Shown here in pieces: positions 29,989 to 39,069 of a DNA stretch of 64,000 bases (positions are counted from its first letter, which is position 1; each line of letters opens with the position of its first letter). The notes below the pieces were generated by a model, which was given only the letters and a program-made list of their open reading frames with translations, searched no databases and had not been told where the DNA came from. Made by a program: the position numbers and the translations under genes. Source of the stretch: Halopenitus malekzadehii (GTDB lineage: Archaea > Halobacteriota > Halobacteria > Halobacteriales > Haloferacaceae); the NCBI RefSeq assembly GCF_900108505.1, contig NZ_FNWU01000001.1:372001-436000 (forward strand), given 5' to 3'.

Positions 29989-32054
29989 AGCAATCCGACC
30001 CCCGCGAAGACGACGTAACAGACGCCCACGAGGACGCCGGAGTGCAACAGCGCCTCGTACCAGCCGCGTGAGGCGGCTCCCGCGAACCAGCCCGATGCGA
30101 GCATCGTCGCCTGCAACACGACGTAAAACCGGTATCGCTCGCGTTCGGGATCGATCGTCCCCGGGTCGAACCGCATCGCCGACGACCCGGAGACGGCCGA
30201 CAGCTGGGCGAACCCGTCGATGACGTAGAGGTTGACCGCGACGACGATCCCGATGACCAGAAGCGCCGCCGTCCACCCGACCGCGACGTACACGAGCATT
30301 GCCGAGCGGAGCGCCCGCTTCTGGTGGTAGAGGCGCCCGATTTCGGTTTGAAGCGTCTCGAAGACGGTCTGGGTGTCGCTGCCGGCATCGAGCGCCCCAG
30401 TCACGAGCCCGACCGTCTGTTCTGCAAGCGGCGTTCCCACGTTCTCGACGAACCGGTTCAGCGCCGCCGTCCGGACGGTCCCACGATCGGGCTCGTGTTC
30501 ATCGGGGTCATCACCACCATCCCCGTCCGCCGTTCCTTCGAGGACGTTCCGTGCGGATCGTTGGTTCCCGGTCGTCAACGAGAGGTTGAACGCCAGGTCC
30601 GCGACGTCGGCGTCGAGCGCGCCGAGATCGACGTCACGCGCGACGAGCGCGACCGCTTCCGGAAACGGACGGCCAAGCGAGACGTGTCCGGAGACAGCGT
30701 GGACGAAGTCCTTGATCTCGCGATCCTTCGCGTCGTCGAGCCGAGCCCGCCGAACGGATACGACGCCCGTGGGAACCGCGAAGGCGACGTAGCCGAGGGT
30801 TGCGACGTTCACCGGGTCGGCGCCGGCGTTCGCGAGGACGGTGCCTGCGCCGATGGCGGGTATCGCGGCGACGACCGCCGTCGCTCGCGGATTGACGGTC
30901 ACGCTCCGGAGGACCGTGATCGGATCGGCCGGCAGCTCGTAGGCCGTCCGCTGGTCGGGCGGTCGAAGGTGTTCGACGATCGTCGCCGAGACGGCGCCCA
31001 CGACCAGAATGAACGCCGCGCTCCCGTAGACGATCGCCGCGCGTGTCGTCACCGTCACGACCGGCGTGTGAATCGGGTCGGAGAGCCCGGGGGCGATCAC
31101 GCCGATCACGGTCAACACGATGACGAGCAGCGCCGGCAACACCAACAGAACGATGAACAGCTCCGAGAGGAGCTCCAGGAACCCCTCCGCCCGTTTGCGG
31201 GCCCGATCTTCTCGATGTCCGAGCATTCGTCCCTCCATCGCGAGGTAGTTCGAGAGGGCATCCTCACCCTGGTTGGCGTGCTCGCGAAACTTGATCAGGA
31301 AGGGTGCAAGGAGGTCACTCGAGGGCGTATCCCGCGCGACGCGGCCGAGCGCCTGATCGAGGCTTCCGGTCAACCGTGCGCTGTTGAGCGCGGCCCGAAA
31401 GGCGACCGCCGTCTCACCGTACGCCTCGTTGGCGGCGGTCTTGCGGATCATCCCGCGTGCCGTGTCGCTGCCCGACGAGAGCGCGTGGAGATACCGAACT
31501 GCGCCGGGGAGCGTCCGCTCGATGTCCGTTCGCCGAGCGCTCGCGACCCACCCCAGGTACGTGCCGCCACCGCGAACGACGCCCCGCTTGACCGCCGCGC
31601 CGACGCCGATCGCTGCCACAAGCGCCACCCATTCCGGCGGCAGTCGAGCCAGACCGATCCCGTCGATCGGGAGTCCCGAGGCGAGCGCGGCGTCCACCCG
31701 TTCCAATACTGCCGGGGAGAGCTGACGCCCGATCACCACGACCGGCAGCGCCACGATCAGGCCGGCCACCCACGAGAGGCCGTAGATCCTGGCCAGCAGG
31801 ACGTCGAACCCGGTCCGTATCGCCGTCGCCCGATACCGGTCCCGGTCGCGGACGTGTCGTTCCGCGTCGGCGTGGCGGGCGAACAGTGCGTGAAGGCCGC
31901 GGTCGATCCCATGGTCGATCGCCGAGGACCGCGACCCGGTTTCGCCCCCGGATCGATGGCGGTGAGCCTCGGTTTGCCGATCGGTGGTCCGTGTTCCCGC
32001 GTTCGGCTTCGATTCGGCCCCGATGGTCGCCCCGGTCGAGACGCCGTCGCTCAT
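29985..32054 (-). CDS. pilC: Type IV pilus platform protein PilC (TadC/T2SF family)
   Basis: A 689-residue polytopic membrane protein with two T2SF domains. The first cytoplasmic module has RTDIERTLPGAVRYLHALSS (about residues 172-191) and LGRVARDTPSSDLLAPFLI; helices such as LSELFIVLLVLPALLVIVLT (about 290-310) follow; a second module has FVHAVSGHVSLGRPFPEAV (about 457-475). It is the inner-membrane platform for pilus assembly. It overlaps pilB by 4 nt (ATGA) and the next gene by 4 nt. The N-terminal ~65 residues are a charged, disordered extension. Confidence 0.92.
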   Translation of the reverse strand: MSDGVSTGATIGAESKPNAGTRTTDRQTEAHRHRSGGETGSRSSAIDHGIDRGLHALFARHADAERHVRDRDRYRATAIRTGFDVLLARIYGLSWVAGLIVALPVVVIGRQLSPAVLERVDAALASGLPIDGIGLARLPPEWVALVAAIGVGAAVKRGVVRGGGTYLGWVASARRTDIERTLPGAVRYLHALSSGSDTARGMIRKTAANEAYGETAVAFRAALNSARLTGSLDQALGRVARDTPSSDLLAPFLIKFREHANQGEDALSNYLAMEGRMLGHREDRARKRAEGFLELLSELFIVLLVLPALLVIVLTVIGVIAPGLSDPIHTPVVTVTTRAAIVYGSAAFILVVGAVSATIVEHLRPPDQRTAYELPADPITVLRSVTVNPRATAVVAAIPAIGAGTVLANAGADPVNVATLGYVAFAVPTGVVSVRRARLDDAKDREIKDFVHAVSGHVSLGRPFPEAVALVARDVDLGALDADVADLAFNLSLTTGNQRSARNVLEGTADGDGGDDPDEHEPDRGTVRTAALNRFVENVGTPLAEQTVGLVTGALDAGSDTQTVFETLQTEIGRLYHQKRALRSAMLVYVAVGWTAALLVIGIVVAVNLYVIDGFAQLSAVSGSSAMRFDPGTIDPERERYRFYVVLQATMLASGWFAGAASRGWYEALLHSGVLVGVCYVVFAGVGLL

Positions 32055-34417
32055 TCGGCCGCCTCGTCGGGAACGATGCCCGTCGATCGCAGCGCCCGTT
32101 CGACCGTCGCGGCCTCGTCGGTTCGAAGGTCCGAGAGGAACTCGAAGAGCGTCTCGAAGTCGTCGATCCCCTCCTCGGCCAGATAGCGGACGTATCGATG
32201 TTTCCTGTGGAACTCGGCCTCGACGTCAACGACGTCACGGTCCGTCCGTTCGGCAAGTCGGTGAAACAGTCCGAAGCCGATCGATCCGTCGGTGGCGATC
32301 CCGCGGTCGGATGCGCCGACCGGGACGGCGCCGTCGTTGCGATCCCCCGCAAGCGACGGGTGGTCGTACTCGATGGTGAACGTGCCGTCGGTGTCGCGCC
32401 ATACGACCGTGTTCCAGTGGACCGTCGTTCCGTCCTTGCGTATCGTACCGCCGCCACCTCGCCGTCGAACCCCGCCCGCGCCCCGGAGCGCGGCGTCGTC
32501 GAGCGCCTCGAACTCGTCGTCGGAGAGAATCTCGACCACGTGGGCGACGTACCGCTCGCCGCGCGTCTTGTGGGGGAACACGACCAGATCGAGCTCCCGA
32601 AGCAGGTAGGCCGGCAACCCCTGCTCGATCACGCGGTTGACCAGGGTTTCGACGTCCTCCGCGTGTGTCGTCCCCAATACCCCATGGCCGGTGTTCAACG
32701 TCTCTGCAAACGTTTCGAAGGACGCCGGCGTGTTGATCTCCGCGATGACCTCGACGTCGGGGTTCAAATAGTTCGTTTCGGTCATCAACTCGGCCATCGT
32801 TACCCGCTTGTACTCGTTCTCGTGGTCGCGAGTCGTCAGCGAGACGCCTGTCTCGTGCGGGAGATGGACCTCGCGTGACCCCTCGTCGATCGAGATCGGC
32901 CGATCGTCAAACGGGATGAACGGCATATGGGCGTTCATAAGCGTCGTTTTCCCGACCCCGGTCGGCCCGGAGAACAACACGACGCCGTGGTACTCATAGA
33001 GCAGCCACAACACCGTCACCAACTCCGTCGAGAGCGCATCCCGTTCGAGCAGGTCGACCGGCGTCATCGCGTCCGCCGACTGCTTCCGGATCGAGACGTG
33101 GGGGCCACCCTCGGAGATCACCGGGAGCGCGACCGCACACCTGATGGTCTCCTCGACGCCGTCGATGTCGAGGTTCACCTTTGCCGAGGGCCGCGACGCG
33201 TTGAGCTCCGTCCCGTCGCGTGCGGCCAGCTGGGTCACCACGTTGACGAACTCCCGCTCCGTCGTAAACGACAGGTTCGTCGGGACGCGGTCGCCAGCAC
33301 CCCTCGCGTCGTCGAAGACGATCGTCCGCGGAACCACCTTGATCCGCTCGTCGACTCGGTTGGCCTCGATGTCCTCCAGGTTCGGATCGCGTATCGGCAC
33401 CGTCAGGATGCCCTCGCCGACGTAATCACGCAACACGTAGTACACGAGGTCGTCGAGCCGATCGCGCGCGTACCGTGAATCGATCGGCGGCACGGCGAGC
33501 CCGTAGGACGCGAGCGTCGATCGAACCCGATGACGCGTCGCCTCGAGCCAGGCACGCGTATTGTGCGCCAGTAACCGCCGGGTGAGGAATCGCCGCGCCC
33601 GATCGGCGACGAACGACTCCCGGTCGGTCACGACGCGGTCGACGTTGGCCTCCCAAATGCGGGATTTACACTCCTCTATCAGGGCATCATCGCCCGGAAG
33701 CAGATCCGGTTCCAGCACCGCGTATTTCGTCTCGAACTGATCGGACCCCAACAGCCGTTCGCGGTAGACGACGACGTCGACGTCGAACCCCGCGAACGGG
33801 ACCGAATACCGGTGCAGCCGTTCGCCGGCCACGCGGTCGACGTACGGTTCGTCCACGGAGACGCCGGTCGTGACCGGCGCGAACGAGTCGGTATGCACGA
33901 CGAGTTCGTCGGTGTCCCCCACGTCGGCGACCTCGATCCGGGGATCGACCGCGAGCGGCGTGAGATCTCCAAGCAGTCGAAGGTCGTTCAACGCGTGGTG
34001 ATCGATCCGCCGCCGAGCCGCGGGCGTGGTCTCGAGCAGTCGGTCGATCGCCCGCGCGTATTTCGGTTCGAACCCGCGCGTTGCTCGCTCGAGCACACCC
34101 TGTCGGGTGAGCGGTCGTCGATGACGGGCCGCCGAGAAGTGGTCCCGGACCGTTGCCAACGCGGCCTCGTCAGTCGGGGAAAGCGGCGGACCGCGACTCT
34201 CGTAGACGAACCCATCGTCGCGTTCGTGTATCGTGGTAACGATCCCCGATACCGGTTCGTACTGTGCACGGACCGTCGACGCGTACCACGCATCCGGGTC
34301 GTCGGGCGGGCACGGTGCTGGGATCGGTTCAACGGGCCACGACGGCGCTCCCTCGGGTTCGGCGTCGTCATCCGTAGTTTCGTGTCGTTCCGCCTCCATC
34401 GTCGACTCCGCACTCAC
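32051..34417 (-). CDS. pilB: Type IV pilus assembly ATPase PilB
   Basis: A 788-residue secretion ATPase that powers pilus assembly. Walker A SGPTGVGKTTLMN lies near residue 480; DDRPISIDEGSREVHLP is the Asp-box region; LNPDVEVIAEINTPAS is Walker B; GHGVLGTTHAED is the His box. The N-terminal ~450 residues match the large domain of haloarchaeal PilB proteins; about 120 residues at the C-terminus are helical. GTG 34417 was chosen because a strong TATA-like element (34448-34460) lies about 31-43 nt upstream. It heads the pilus operon and overlaps pilC by 4 nt. Confidence 0.94.
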   Translation of the reverse strand: MSAESTMEAERHETTDDDAEPEGAPSWPVEPIPAPCPPDDPDAWYASTVRAQYEPVSGIVTTIHERDDGFVYESRGPPLSPTDEAALATVRDHFSAARHRRPLTRQGVLERATRGFEPKYARAIDRLLETTPAARRRIDHHALNDLRLLGDLTPLAVDPRIEVADVGDTDELVVHTDSFAPVTTGVSVDEPYVDRVAGERLHRYSVPFAGFDVDVVVYRERLLGSDQFETKYAVLEPDLLPGDDALIEECKSRIWEANVDRVVTDRESFVADRARRFLTRRLLAHNTRAWLEATRHRVRSTLASYGLAVPPIDSRYARDRLDDLVYYVLRDYVGEGILTVPIRDPNLEDIEANRVDERIKVVPRTIVFDDARGAGDRVPTNLSFTTEREFVNVVTQLAARDGTELNASRPSAKVNLDIDGVEETIRCAVALPVISEGGPHVSIRKQSADAMTPVDLLERDALSTELVTVLWLLYEYHGVVLFSGPTGVGKTTLMNAHMPFIPFDDRPISIDEGSREVHLPHETGVSLTTRDHENEYKRVTMAELMTETNYLNPDVEVIAEINTPASFETFAETLNTGHGVLGTTHAEDVETLVNRVIEQGLPAYLLRELDLVVFPHKTRGERYVAHVVEILSDDEFEALDDAALRGAGGVRRRGGGGTIRKDGTTVHWNTVVWRDTDGTFTIEYDHPSLAGDRNDGAVPVGASDRGIATDGSIGFGLFHRLAERTDRDVVDVEAEFHRKHRYVRYLAEEGIDDFETLFEFLSDLRTDEAATVERALRSTGIVPDEAAE

Positions 34418-34447
34418 GTCACTACCACACCGTTGTCCGTTCCCGGG

Positions 34448-34460
34448 TTATATATTTAAG
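34448..34460 (-). promoter_or_regulatory. TATA box of the pilus operon
   Basis: CTTAAATATATAA (minus strand) in an AT-rich island (34447-34500), 31-43 nt before the pilB start. This is the only evident promoter for the eight-gene operon. The rest of the 205-bp space to 34622 holds no gene I can support. Confidence 0.65.
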
Positions 34461-34622
34461 AGTTTATTTCGCAGAAATATATCTAAGTATATGTTGATGT
34501 CGTCTCGAAGTTTTCCGGCACACCGATCGTCGTCCAGCCTCGACGAATTCCGCCTCGCGTTTCGGTCTCGGTGGTGAGAAACGGTGCAGTCCGGCCGGTA
34601 ACCGTCGACCGAGGTGGCCGCC

Positions 34623-35573
34623 TCAGTCGACCTGTGCGATCCGGGACTCGAGGGCGTGACGATCCGCTCGGACGCGATCGACGGTCTCGGCGATCGCGGC
34701 CAGTACCGGGTATCGAGCCGCCTCGAGATCAGCATAGAGGTAGTCGTAGAAGGCGGGATCGCGTTCGGTTCGCCGGGTAAACGGTGGATCTCGGAGCCGT
34801 TCTTGCCGGTCCATTGCGATCTCCCCACATGTTGTCTCGAGGTCCTCAAGCGTTCCCCACACGTCCACCAACGCGTCGAAGGTCGGTTCCGACCGTCCCT
34901 CCGAGAGGTGGGCGTCGAGGTTCCGCCGGGTCCGATCGATGCGTGCCAGACGGGCCTCCGCGCTGTCGAGTTCTGACAGTTCGGAGTCGACCGCCGACAG
35001 CAGTCGTTCCCGTGCCTCACGGGCGCCCTGCGCCCGGTTCAAAAGCGTCGTTCGAAGCGCCGGCGAGAGCCGGTCCTCAGTCCAGATCGCCGTGGCGACA
35101 TCGTCTCCGAGCTCCTCGGTGACGCTTTCGAGGTACGAATCATCGTACTCCTCGGTGTAGTGTGGAACCGCCATCACCGTCTCGCGGTACGCCTCGCGTG
35201 CCCGTTCTAACTCATCGTCCGCTGTCCCGCCGGCATCGGTTGGGAACCTGGCAAGTCGAGCTCCACTCCGTCCCGCCGGTTCGGCTGTTACCTCCGATTC
35301 ACGTGGTGTGATGTGTCCCAGCCGATCCGTGAATTCCTCGAACGCATCGCGTTCGTCGACGACGCGGCGTCGCTCCTCTCGGGTATGGGTACGAGCATCC
35401 GCGATATACGCGAACGCGGCGAAAACCGCGATGGAAACGAACACGATCATCGAAACGACTGCCGGATCCGAAAGCAGATCCGACGCCTCACAGGCCAGGT
35501 CGGTACACTCGGTCGCCGTCGGGTCGCGTGCGCCGATCCGGAAGGAGACACTCGCCGGGGACGAAATTGACAT
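34623..35573 (-). CDS. Membrane-anchored coiled-coil protein, unknown (DUF7260-like)
   Basis: A 316-residue protein: a short N-terminus with two cysteines (TECTDLACEASDLL), one membrane helix (VSMIVFVSIAVFAAFAYIA, about residues 41-59), then a long charged, helix-rich domain (THTREERRRVVDERDAFEEF through RVRADRHALESRIAQVD) likely to be coiled coil. Two starts are possible, ATG 35588 and ATG 35573; the latter is preferred from a TATA-like AAAAGCTTT near 35604-35612. It lies upstream of the pilus operon on the same strand, separated by 205 bp. The function is unknown. Confidence 0.7.
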   Translation of the reverse strand: MSISSPASVSFRIGARDPTATECTDLACEASDLLSDPAVVSMIVFVSIAVFAAFAYIADARTHTREERRRVVDERDAFEEFTDRLGHITPRESEVTAEPAGRSGARLARFPTDAGGTADDELERAREAYRETVMAVPHYTEEYDDSYLESVTEELGDDVATAIWTEDRLSPALRTTLLNRAQGAREARERLLSAVDSELSELDSAEARLARIDRTRRNLDAHLSEGRSEPTFDALVDVWGTLEDLETTCGEIAMDRQERLRDPPFTRRTERDPAFYDYLYADLEAARYPVLAAIAETVDRVRADRHALESRIAQVD

Positions 35574-35699
35574 GGTATATATACTCATACGCTCGACCAG
35601 CAAAGCTTTTCCGTCCGTTCTCATCGTTCGGCTCGATCCATCGCCGACGTCAGCTCCCACCGCCGTCGGGTATAAGCCGCCGCCGACGCAAGGATCGGT

Positions 35700-36629
35700 A
35701 TGAACCGAACCCGGTTGCTTGGCGGACTCACGCTCGGTGCCGGCGCGCTCGCCGCGTGGACGCGGCGGTCCCAACTGGAGGCCGACGCGCTTGCCCCGGC
35801 GTTGGACGGCACCCAGGAAACGTATCGCTGGCGGGGGATCGACGTCGCCTATACCGTCGCCGGCGATCCGGATGCCCCGCCGGTGGTCCTCGTTCACGGC
35901 GCCAACGCCGCCGGATCATCCGGCGAGTGGCGGGCCATCTTCGAGGATCTCGCCGAGGATTACCGGGTTATCGCGCCGGATCTCCCCGGATTCGGCCGAT
36001 CCGACCGCCCGGCGTTGCGCTATTCGGCCGCCCTGTACACCGACTTCCTTCGGGAGTTCCTCGCGGCGTTCGATCGACCGCGGGTCATCGCCTCCTCGTT
36101 GTCGGCCGCCTACGTCGCCGACGTCGCCGCCGATTCGGATGGTGACCTTCGGAGCCTCCTGCTCGTCGTCCCGACGACCGTGGCTGGTCCCGACCCACCG
36201 AAACCGTGGCTTCGGGAGCTCCTTCGGTCCCCGATCCTCGGCGAGACGCTCTTCCGCCTGATCGCCTCGAAACCGTCGATCCGATACTTCAACGCCGATC
36301 ACGGCTACTACTCTCCCGATGCGGTGGCCGATGAGTGGATCGACTACGAGTGGCGAACCGCTCACGTCGCGGGTGCCCGGTTCGCGCCCGCCTCGTTCCT
36401 GTCTGGACACCTCAACGCCGACGTGTCACTCGCCGACGCGCTTACGGCAGCCGACGTTCCGGTCTCGCTCGTGTGGGGTCGTGAGACAGAACTCACGCCG
36501 TTGTCCGCGGGCCGCGACCTCGCGACGACGGCGGAGTGCCCGCTCGTCGTGTTCGATCGCGCGAAGCTGCTGCCGCACGTCGAACACCCTGACGCGTTCC
36601 TGGACGTCGTCGCCGACCACCTCGTGTGA
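35700..36629 (+). CDS. Alpha/beta-hydrolase family protein with altered active-site motifs
   Basis: A 309-residue protein with the alpha/beta-hydrolase pattern: oxyanion-loop VHGANAAG (65-72), DLPGFGRSD (94-102), and a nucleophile-elbow position VIASSLSAAY (129-138) where S133 aligns with the usual GxSxG serine but both glycines are replaced. The acid position in WGRETELTP has Glu (262 or 264) where Asp is normal; histidine candidates are H293 and H296. The N-terminus (LLGGLTLGAGALAAW) is hydrophobic and could anchor it. A TATA-like GTATAAGCC lies about 23-30 nt before the ATG. The substrate is unknown. Confidence 0.8.
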   Translation: MNRTRLLGGLTLGAGALAAWTRRSQLEADALAPALDGTQETYRWRGIDVAYTVAGDPDAPPVVLVHGANAAGSSGEWRAIFEDLAEDYRVIAPDLPGFGRSDRPALRYSAALYTDFLREFLAAFDRPRVIASSLSAAYVADVAADSDGDLRSLLLVVPTTVAGPDPPKPWLRELLRSPILGETLFRLIASKPSIRYFNADHGYYSPDAVADEWIDYEWRTAHVAGARFAPASFLSGHLNADVSLADALTAADVPVSLVWGRETELTPLSAGRDLATTAECPLVVFDRAKLLPHVEHPDAFLDVVADHLV

Positions 36630-36640
36630 CGGTCGGGCGG

Positions 36641-37393
36641 TCACCCGATATACCGCAGTTCGTCGTCCCCGACCGCCGGCCCGTCCTGCATCTCCTGGAT
36701 CTTGCCCGCGACCTCCTCCATCTCCTCGGCGCGCTCCTCCAGCGAGTCGAACGCGACCTCGAATCCGAGCCGCTCCTGAAGCACCTCGAGCACCGCTCTC
36801 GCGCTTTTCGGGTCGACGAGATAGCCGCTCGTTTCGCCCATCAGACAGGCCGCCTCGAACCCGCGACGCTCGCCGAGCCCGAGGATGAGCCCCGAGACGC
36901 CGACGATCCCGCCCGCGGGCTCGTCGGACCGGAATTGCACGTCGACGGCTTCCAGTTCCTCGCGCAGCGAGGCGTCGCTGACCGCACCGAGGACGGTGTA
37001 CTCCTCGACGAGCTCGCCGGTCGGGACCCCGCCGAGCGCGTACGCTCGGCTCGCTCCGAACTCCTCGGCGACGTCGAGAAACGCCGACGTCACCCGGTAG
37101 TGGCCCGCGTTCGTCGCCGCCTGGTGGTCCCCGGTCAACACCAGCAGATCCGCTCCCTCGGTTTCGACCGCGTGGAACTCCGCACACGTCAATTCGGTGA
37201 CGCCGTCGTCGTCGACGGTCACCTGCGGCGGGAACTCGGTGGTGTAGACCCGTCGAACGAGGGTGCCATCACACTCCTCCAAGAGCTGTTCGGCCGCCAG
37301 CTTCCCGACGTGGCCCACGCCCGGAAGTCCCTCGATGAGCACTGGGTCGTCGAGTTCCGGCGTCGCGACCGCGTCGATCTCGATGTCGTCCAT
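36641..37393 (-). CDS. PAC2-family protein (proteasome-assembly-chaperone-like)
   Basis: A 250-residue soluble protein of the PAC2 family, seen in archaea next to translation genes. The N-terminal PVLIEGLPGVGHVGKLAAEQ (residues 17-36) is the Gly-rich family motif; VLTGDHQAATNAGHYRV, ALGGVPTG and GGIVGVSGLILGLGERRGF follow. Eukaryotic relatives assist 20S proteasome assembly; an archaeal role is unproven. Start ATG 37393 has a TATA-like GCATAAG about 23-28 nt upstream on this strand. It ends the L44e-S27e-aIF2alpha-Nop10 run and is 36 bp from nop10. Confidence 0.88.
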   Translation of the reverse strand: MDDIEIDAVATPELDDPVLIEGLPGVGHVGKLAAEQLLEECDGTLVRRVYTTEFPPQVTVDDDGVTELTCAEFHAVETEGADLLVLTGDHQAATNAGHYRVTSAFLDVAEEFGASRAYALGGVPTGELVEEYTVLGAVSDASLREELEAVDVQFRSDEPAGGIVGVSGLILGLGERRGFEAACLMGETSGYLVDPKSARAVLEVLQERLGFEVAFDSLEERAEEMEEVAGKIQEMQDGPAVGDDELRYIG

Positions 37394-37429
37394 AGCGTAC
37401 ACTCCCGGCCGCGGCGCATAAGTGCGTGG

Positions 37430-37645
37430 CTATTCCGATTCGGATCCGTCGGATCCGACGTCGACGTCCCCCGATCGGCGCCGTGCTCGGCGTCGATACT
37501 CGCCGTACCGGTCCTCCGGCGAAAACGGCGGCGGCGCGCTGTTCTCCGTGTGAGCTCCGCAGTCGGGACAGCGTTCCGCGAAGGTATAGACCGGTCGGTC
37601 GTGTGCCACACGCCACTCGCTGCAGCAGCGGATCGGTGATTTCAC
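37430..37645 (-). CDS. nop10: H/ACA ribonucleoprotein subunit Nop10
   Basis: A 71-residue protein with the Nop10 signature: start MKSPIRCCSEWR, AERCPDCGAHTENSAPPPF, then a Pro/Tyr/Arg-rich segment (DRYGEYRRRARRR). The CC and CPDC cysteines form the zinc ribbon. Nop10 binds Cbf5 in the H/ACA RNP that pseudouridylates rRNA. The C-terminal acidic tail (DVDVGSDGSESE) is longer than the usual ~60 residues. It lies 73 bp after the aIF2-alpha gene, a placement conserved in haloarchaea. Confidence 0.93.
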   Translation of the reverse strand: MKSPIRCCSEWRVAHDRPVYTFAERCPDCGAHTENSAPPPFSPEDRYGEYRRRARRRSGDVDVGSDGSESE

Positions 37646-37718
37646 GTTCGGGACTCCGTTCCCCGCGCGTGATCGCTACAGGGTATCCGGTGGAACACGG
37701 CGATCACGGATCGACGGG

Positions 37719-38519
37719 TTATTCGTCATCCTCGTTGCGATCGCGATGGAACTGCCCGCTTCCGCCGGTCGCCTCGATCGATTCGCGGGCGCGCTCGGCG
37801 GCCGCCTCGAGCGCGTCCTCGGCCGTCTTGTAGTCGGGCGCTTTGACCTGGATGCGGTACTCGGGTGACCCGACGTATGAGACGGTCAGCTCGACCTCCT
37901 CGGGAACCTCCCCGTTCCCCTCGGCGGCCTGTAGCGCCTCCTTGAGACGGTCGACGCCGTCCGGATCCGGACTCTCGAGGTCGACGTAGCCGGTCACGTT
38001 GACGTACGGCACGGAGACGTTTTCGCGCGCCGTCTCGACGATCGTCGCACGCACGTCGTCGTCCAACTCGACGTCAGAAAGCGCCTCCTCACCGTGGATC
38101 GCGGCGGTTTCGAAGGCGTCATACAGCGAGTCGAACTCGGCCAGCAGGGCGTTCGCGACGGCCGTATATCGGTCGTCGTCGACGTCCTCGCCGAGGGCCA
38201 ACAGCATCCAGTTGTCGGCCTTTCGTGCGTTCTTCCATTCCTGGATCGTTTCCTTGCGCTGGTGCTCGTTGACGTCCTTGATCGAGAGGTCGATCTGTTG
38301 GGACGACTCGTCGACGTCGAGTACCTTCGCGACGACCGTCTGTCCCTCGCGGACGTGATCGCGTACGTTCTTGATCCAGCCGGAGGCGACCTCGCTGATG
38401 TGACAGAGGCCGCGTTTGTTCTCGTACTCGTCGAGATCGACGAAGACGCCGAAGTCGGCGATTTCGTCGATCTCGCCGACGACGAGTTCACCTGGTTCGG
38501 GCCAGCCACTGTACTGCAT
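37719..38519 (-). CDS. eif2a: Translation initiation factor aIF2 alpha subunit
   Basis: A 266-residue aIF2-alpha. The N-terminal S1 domain has [20 protein letters not shown] (10-29), [13 protein letters not shown] and [18 protein letters not shown]; the helical middle and the C-terminal alpha/beta domain ([20 protein letters not shown]) follow. It joins aIF2-gamma and -beta to bring initiator tRNA to the ribosome. Start ATG 38519 ([11 protein letters not shown]) is standard. It follows the S27e gene by 17 bp in one operon. Confidence 0.95.
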   Translation of the reverse strand: MQYSGWPEPGELVVGEIDEIADFGVFVDLDEYENKRGLCHISEVASGWIKNVRDHVREGQTVVAKVLDVDESSQQIDLSIKDVNEHQRKETIQEWKNARKADNWMLLALGEDVDDDRYTAVANALLAEFDSLYDAFETAAIHGEEALSDVELDDDVRATIVETARENVSVPYVNVTGYVDLESPDPDGVDRLKEALQAAEGNGEVPEEVELTVSYVGSPEYRIQVKAPDYKTAEDALEAAAERARESIEATGGSGQFHRDRNEDDE

Positions 38520-38536
38520 TCTGGGATTGGAGGCGG

Positions 38537-38710
38537 TTACCGTGCCTCAACGGTCTCGACGATCTCGCCTTCGATCGTGGCCTTGCCGCCGGTCGGCGTG
38601 GCAAGCGTCGTGCCGCAGACGGCACAGGCGACGCTCGCGGACGCCTTCTCGAAGACGGTCTGTTCGTTCTCACAGTCCCCACAGGCGACGCGAAGGAAGT
38701 TCCCCGCCAT
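38537..38710 (-). CDS. rps27e: Ribosomal protein S27e
   Basis: A 57-residue small-subunit protein. ATG 38710 ([20 protein letters not shown]) is right; the longer frame to 38746 overlaps L44e. The zinc ligands CGDC and CAVC flank a 17-residue loop; the end [10 protein letters not shown] is typical. It lies 2 bp after the L44e stop. Confidence 0.95.
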   Translation of the reverse strand: MAGNFLRVACGDCENEQTVFEKASASVACAVCGTTLATPTGGKATIEGEIVETVEAR

Positions 38711-38712
38711 CG

Positions 38713-38994
38713 TTACTCCTGGAACGTGAGACGGCCGGCGCGCCATCCCTCACGCATGTGGGCCTTGCCGCAGTCCGAACAGCGGTACTTCAGGTGCGTC
38801 TTCTTGGTCGGCTTGTCGCCACCGGGCACCTTCGAGTATCCGCCGGCGTTGCCGATCGTCGCGAGCGCCCGGCGCTGCTGGCGCGCGTCACGTTTCAGGC
38901 CGGTCTGTCGGCCGGATCGAACCTTCTCCACCTCGTGTTCCTGGTGGGCGTCGCAGTGAGGACAATACGTGTTAAAGCGGCGTGGCATCTCCAT
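38713..38994 (-). CDS. rpl44e: Ribosomal protein L44e
   Basis: A 93-residue large-subunit protein with zinc ligands CPHC (11-14) and CSDC (near 74-77) and the conserved [20 protein letters not shown], trimmed here to its middle. Start ATG 38994 ([14 protein letters not shown]) matches haloarchaeal orthologues, which begin M[13 protein letters not shown]. A TATA-like GGTTTTAAG (39029-39037, minus strand) lies 35-43 nt upstream and probably drives the whole L44e-S27e-aIF2alpha-Nop10-PAC2 operon. Confidence 0.95.
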   Translation of the reverse strand: MEMPRRFNTYCPHCDAHQEHEVEKVRSGRQTGLKRDARQQRRALATIGNAGGYSKVPGGDKPTKKTHLKYRCSDCGKAHMREGWRAGRLTFQE

Positions 38995-39069
38995 GGTATC
39001 TACCTTATCGGCGGGTTGGATACGGGCTCTTAAAACCTGTTTGGTCTGCGACGCGGTCGGCGTCGGTTG

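Noticed and set aside
29989-30276. Upstream start for the DUF7289-like gene
   Set aside because: It lies inside pilC and loses the class III leader that begins at the coupled GTG 29988.
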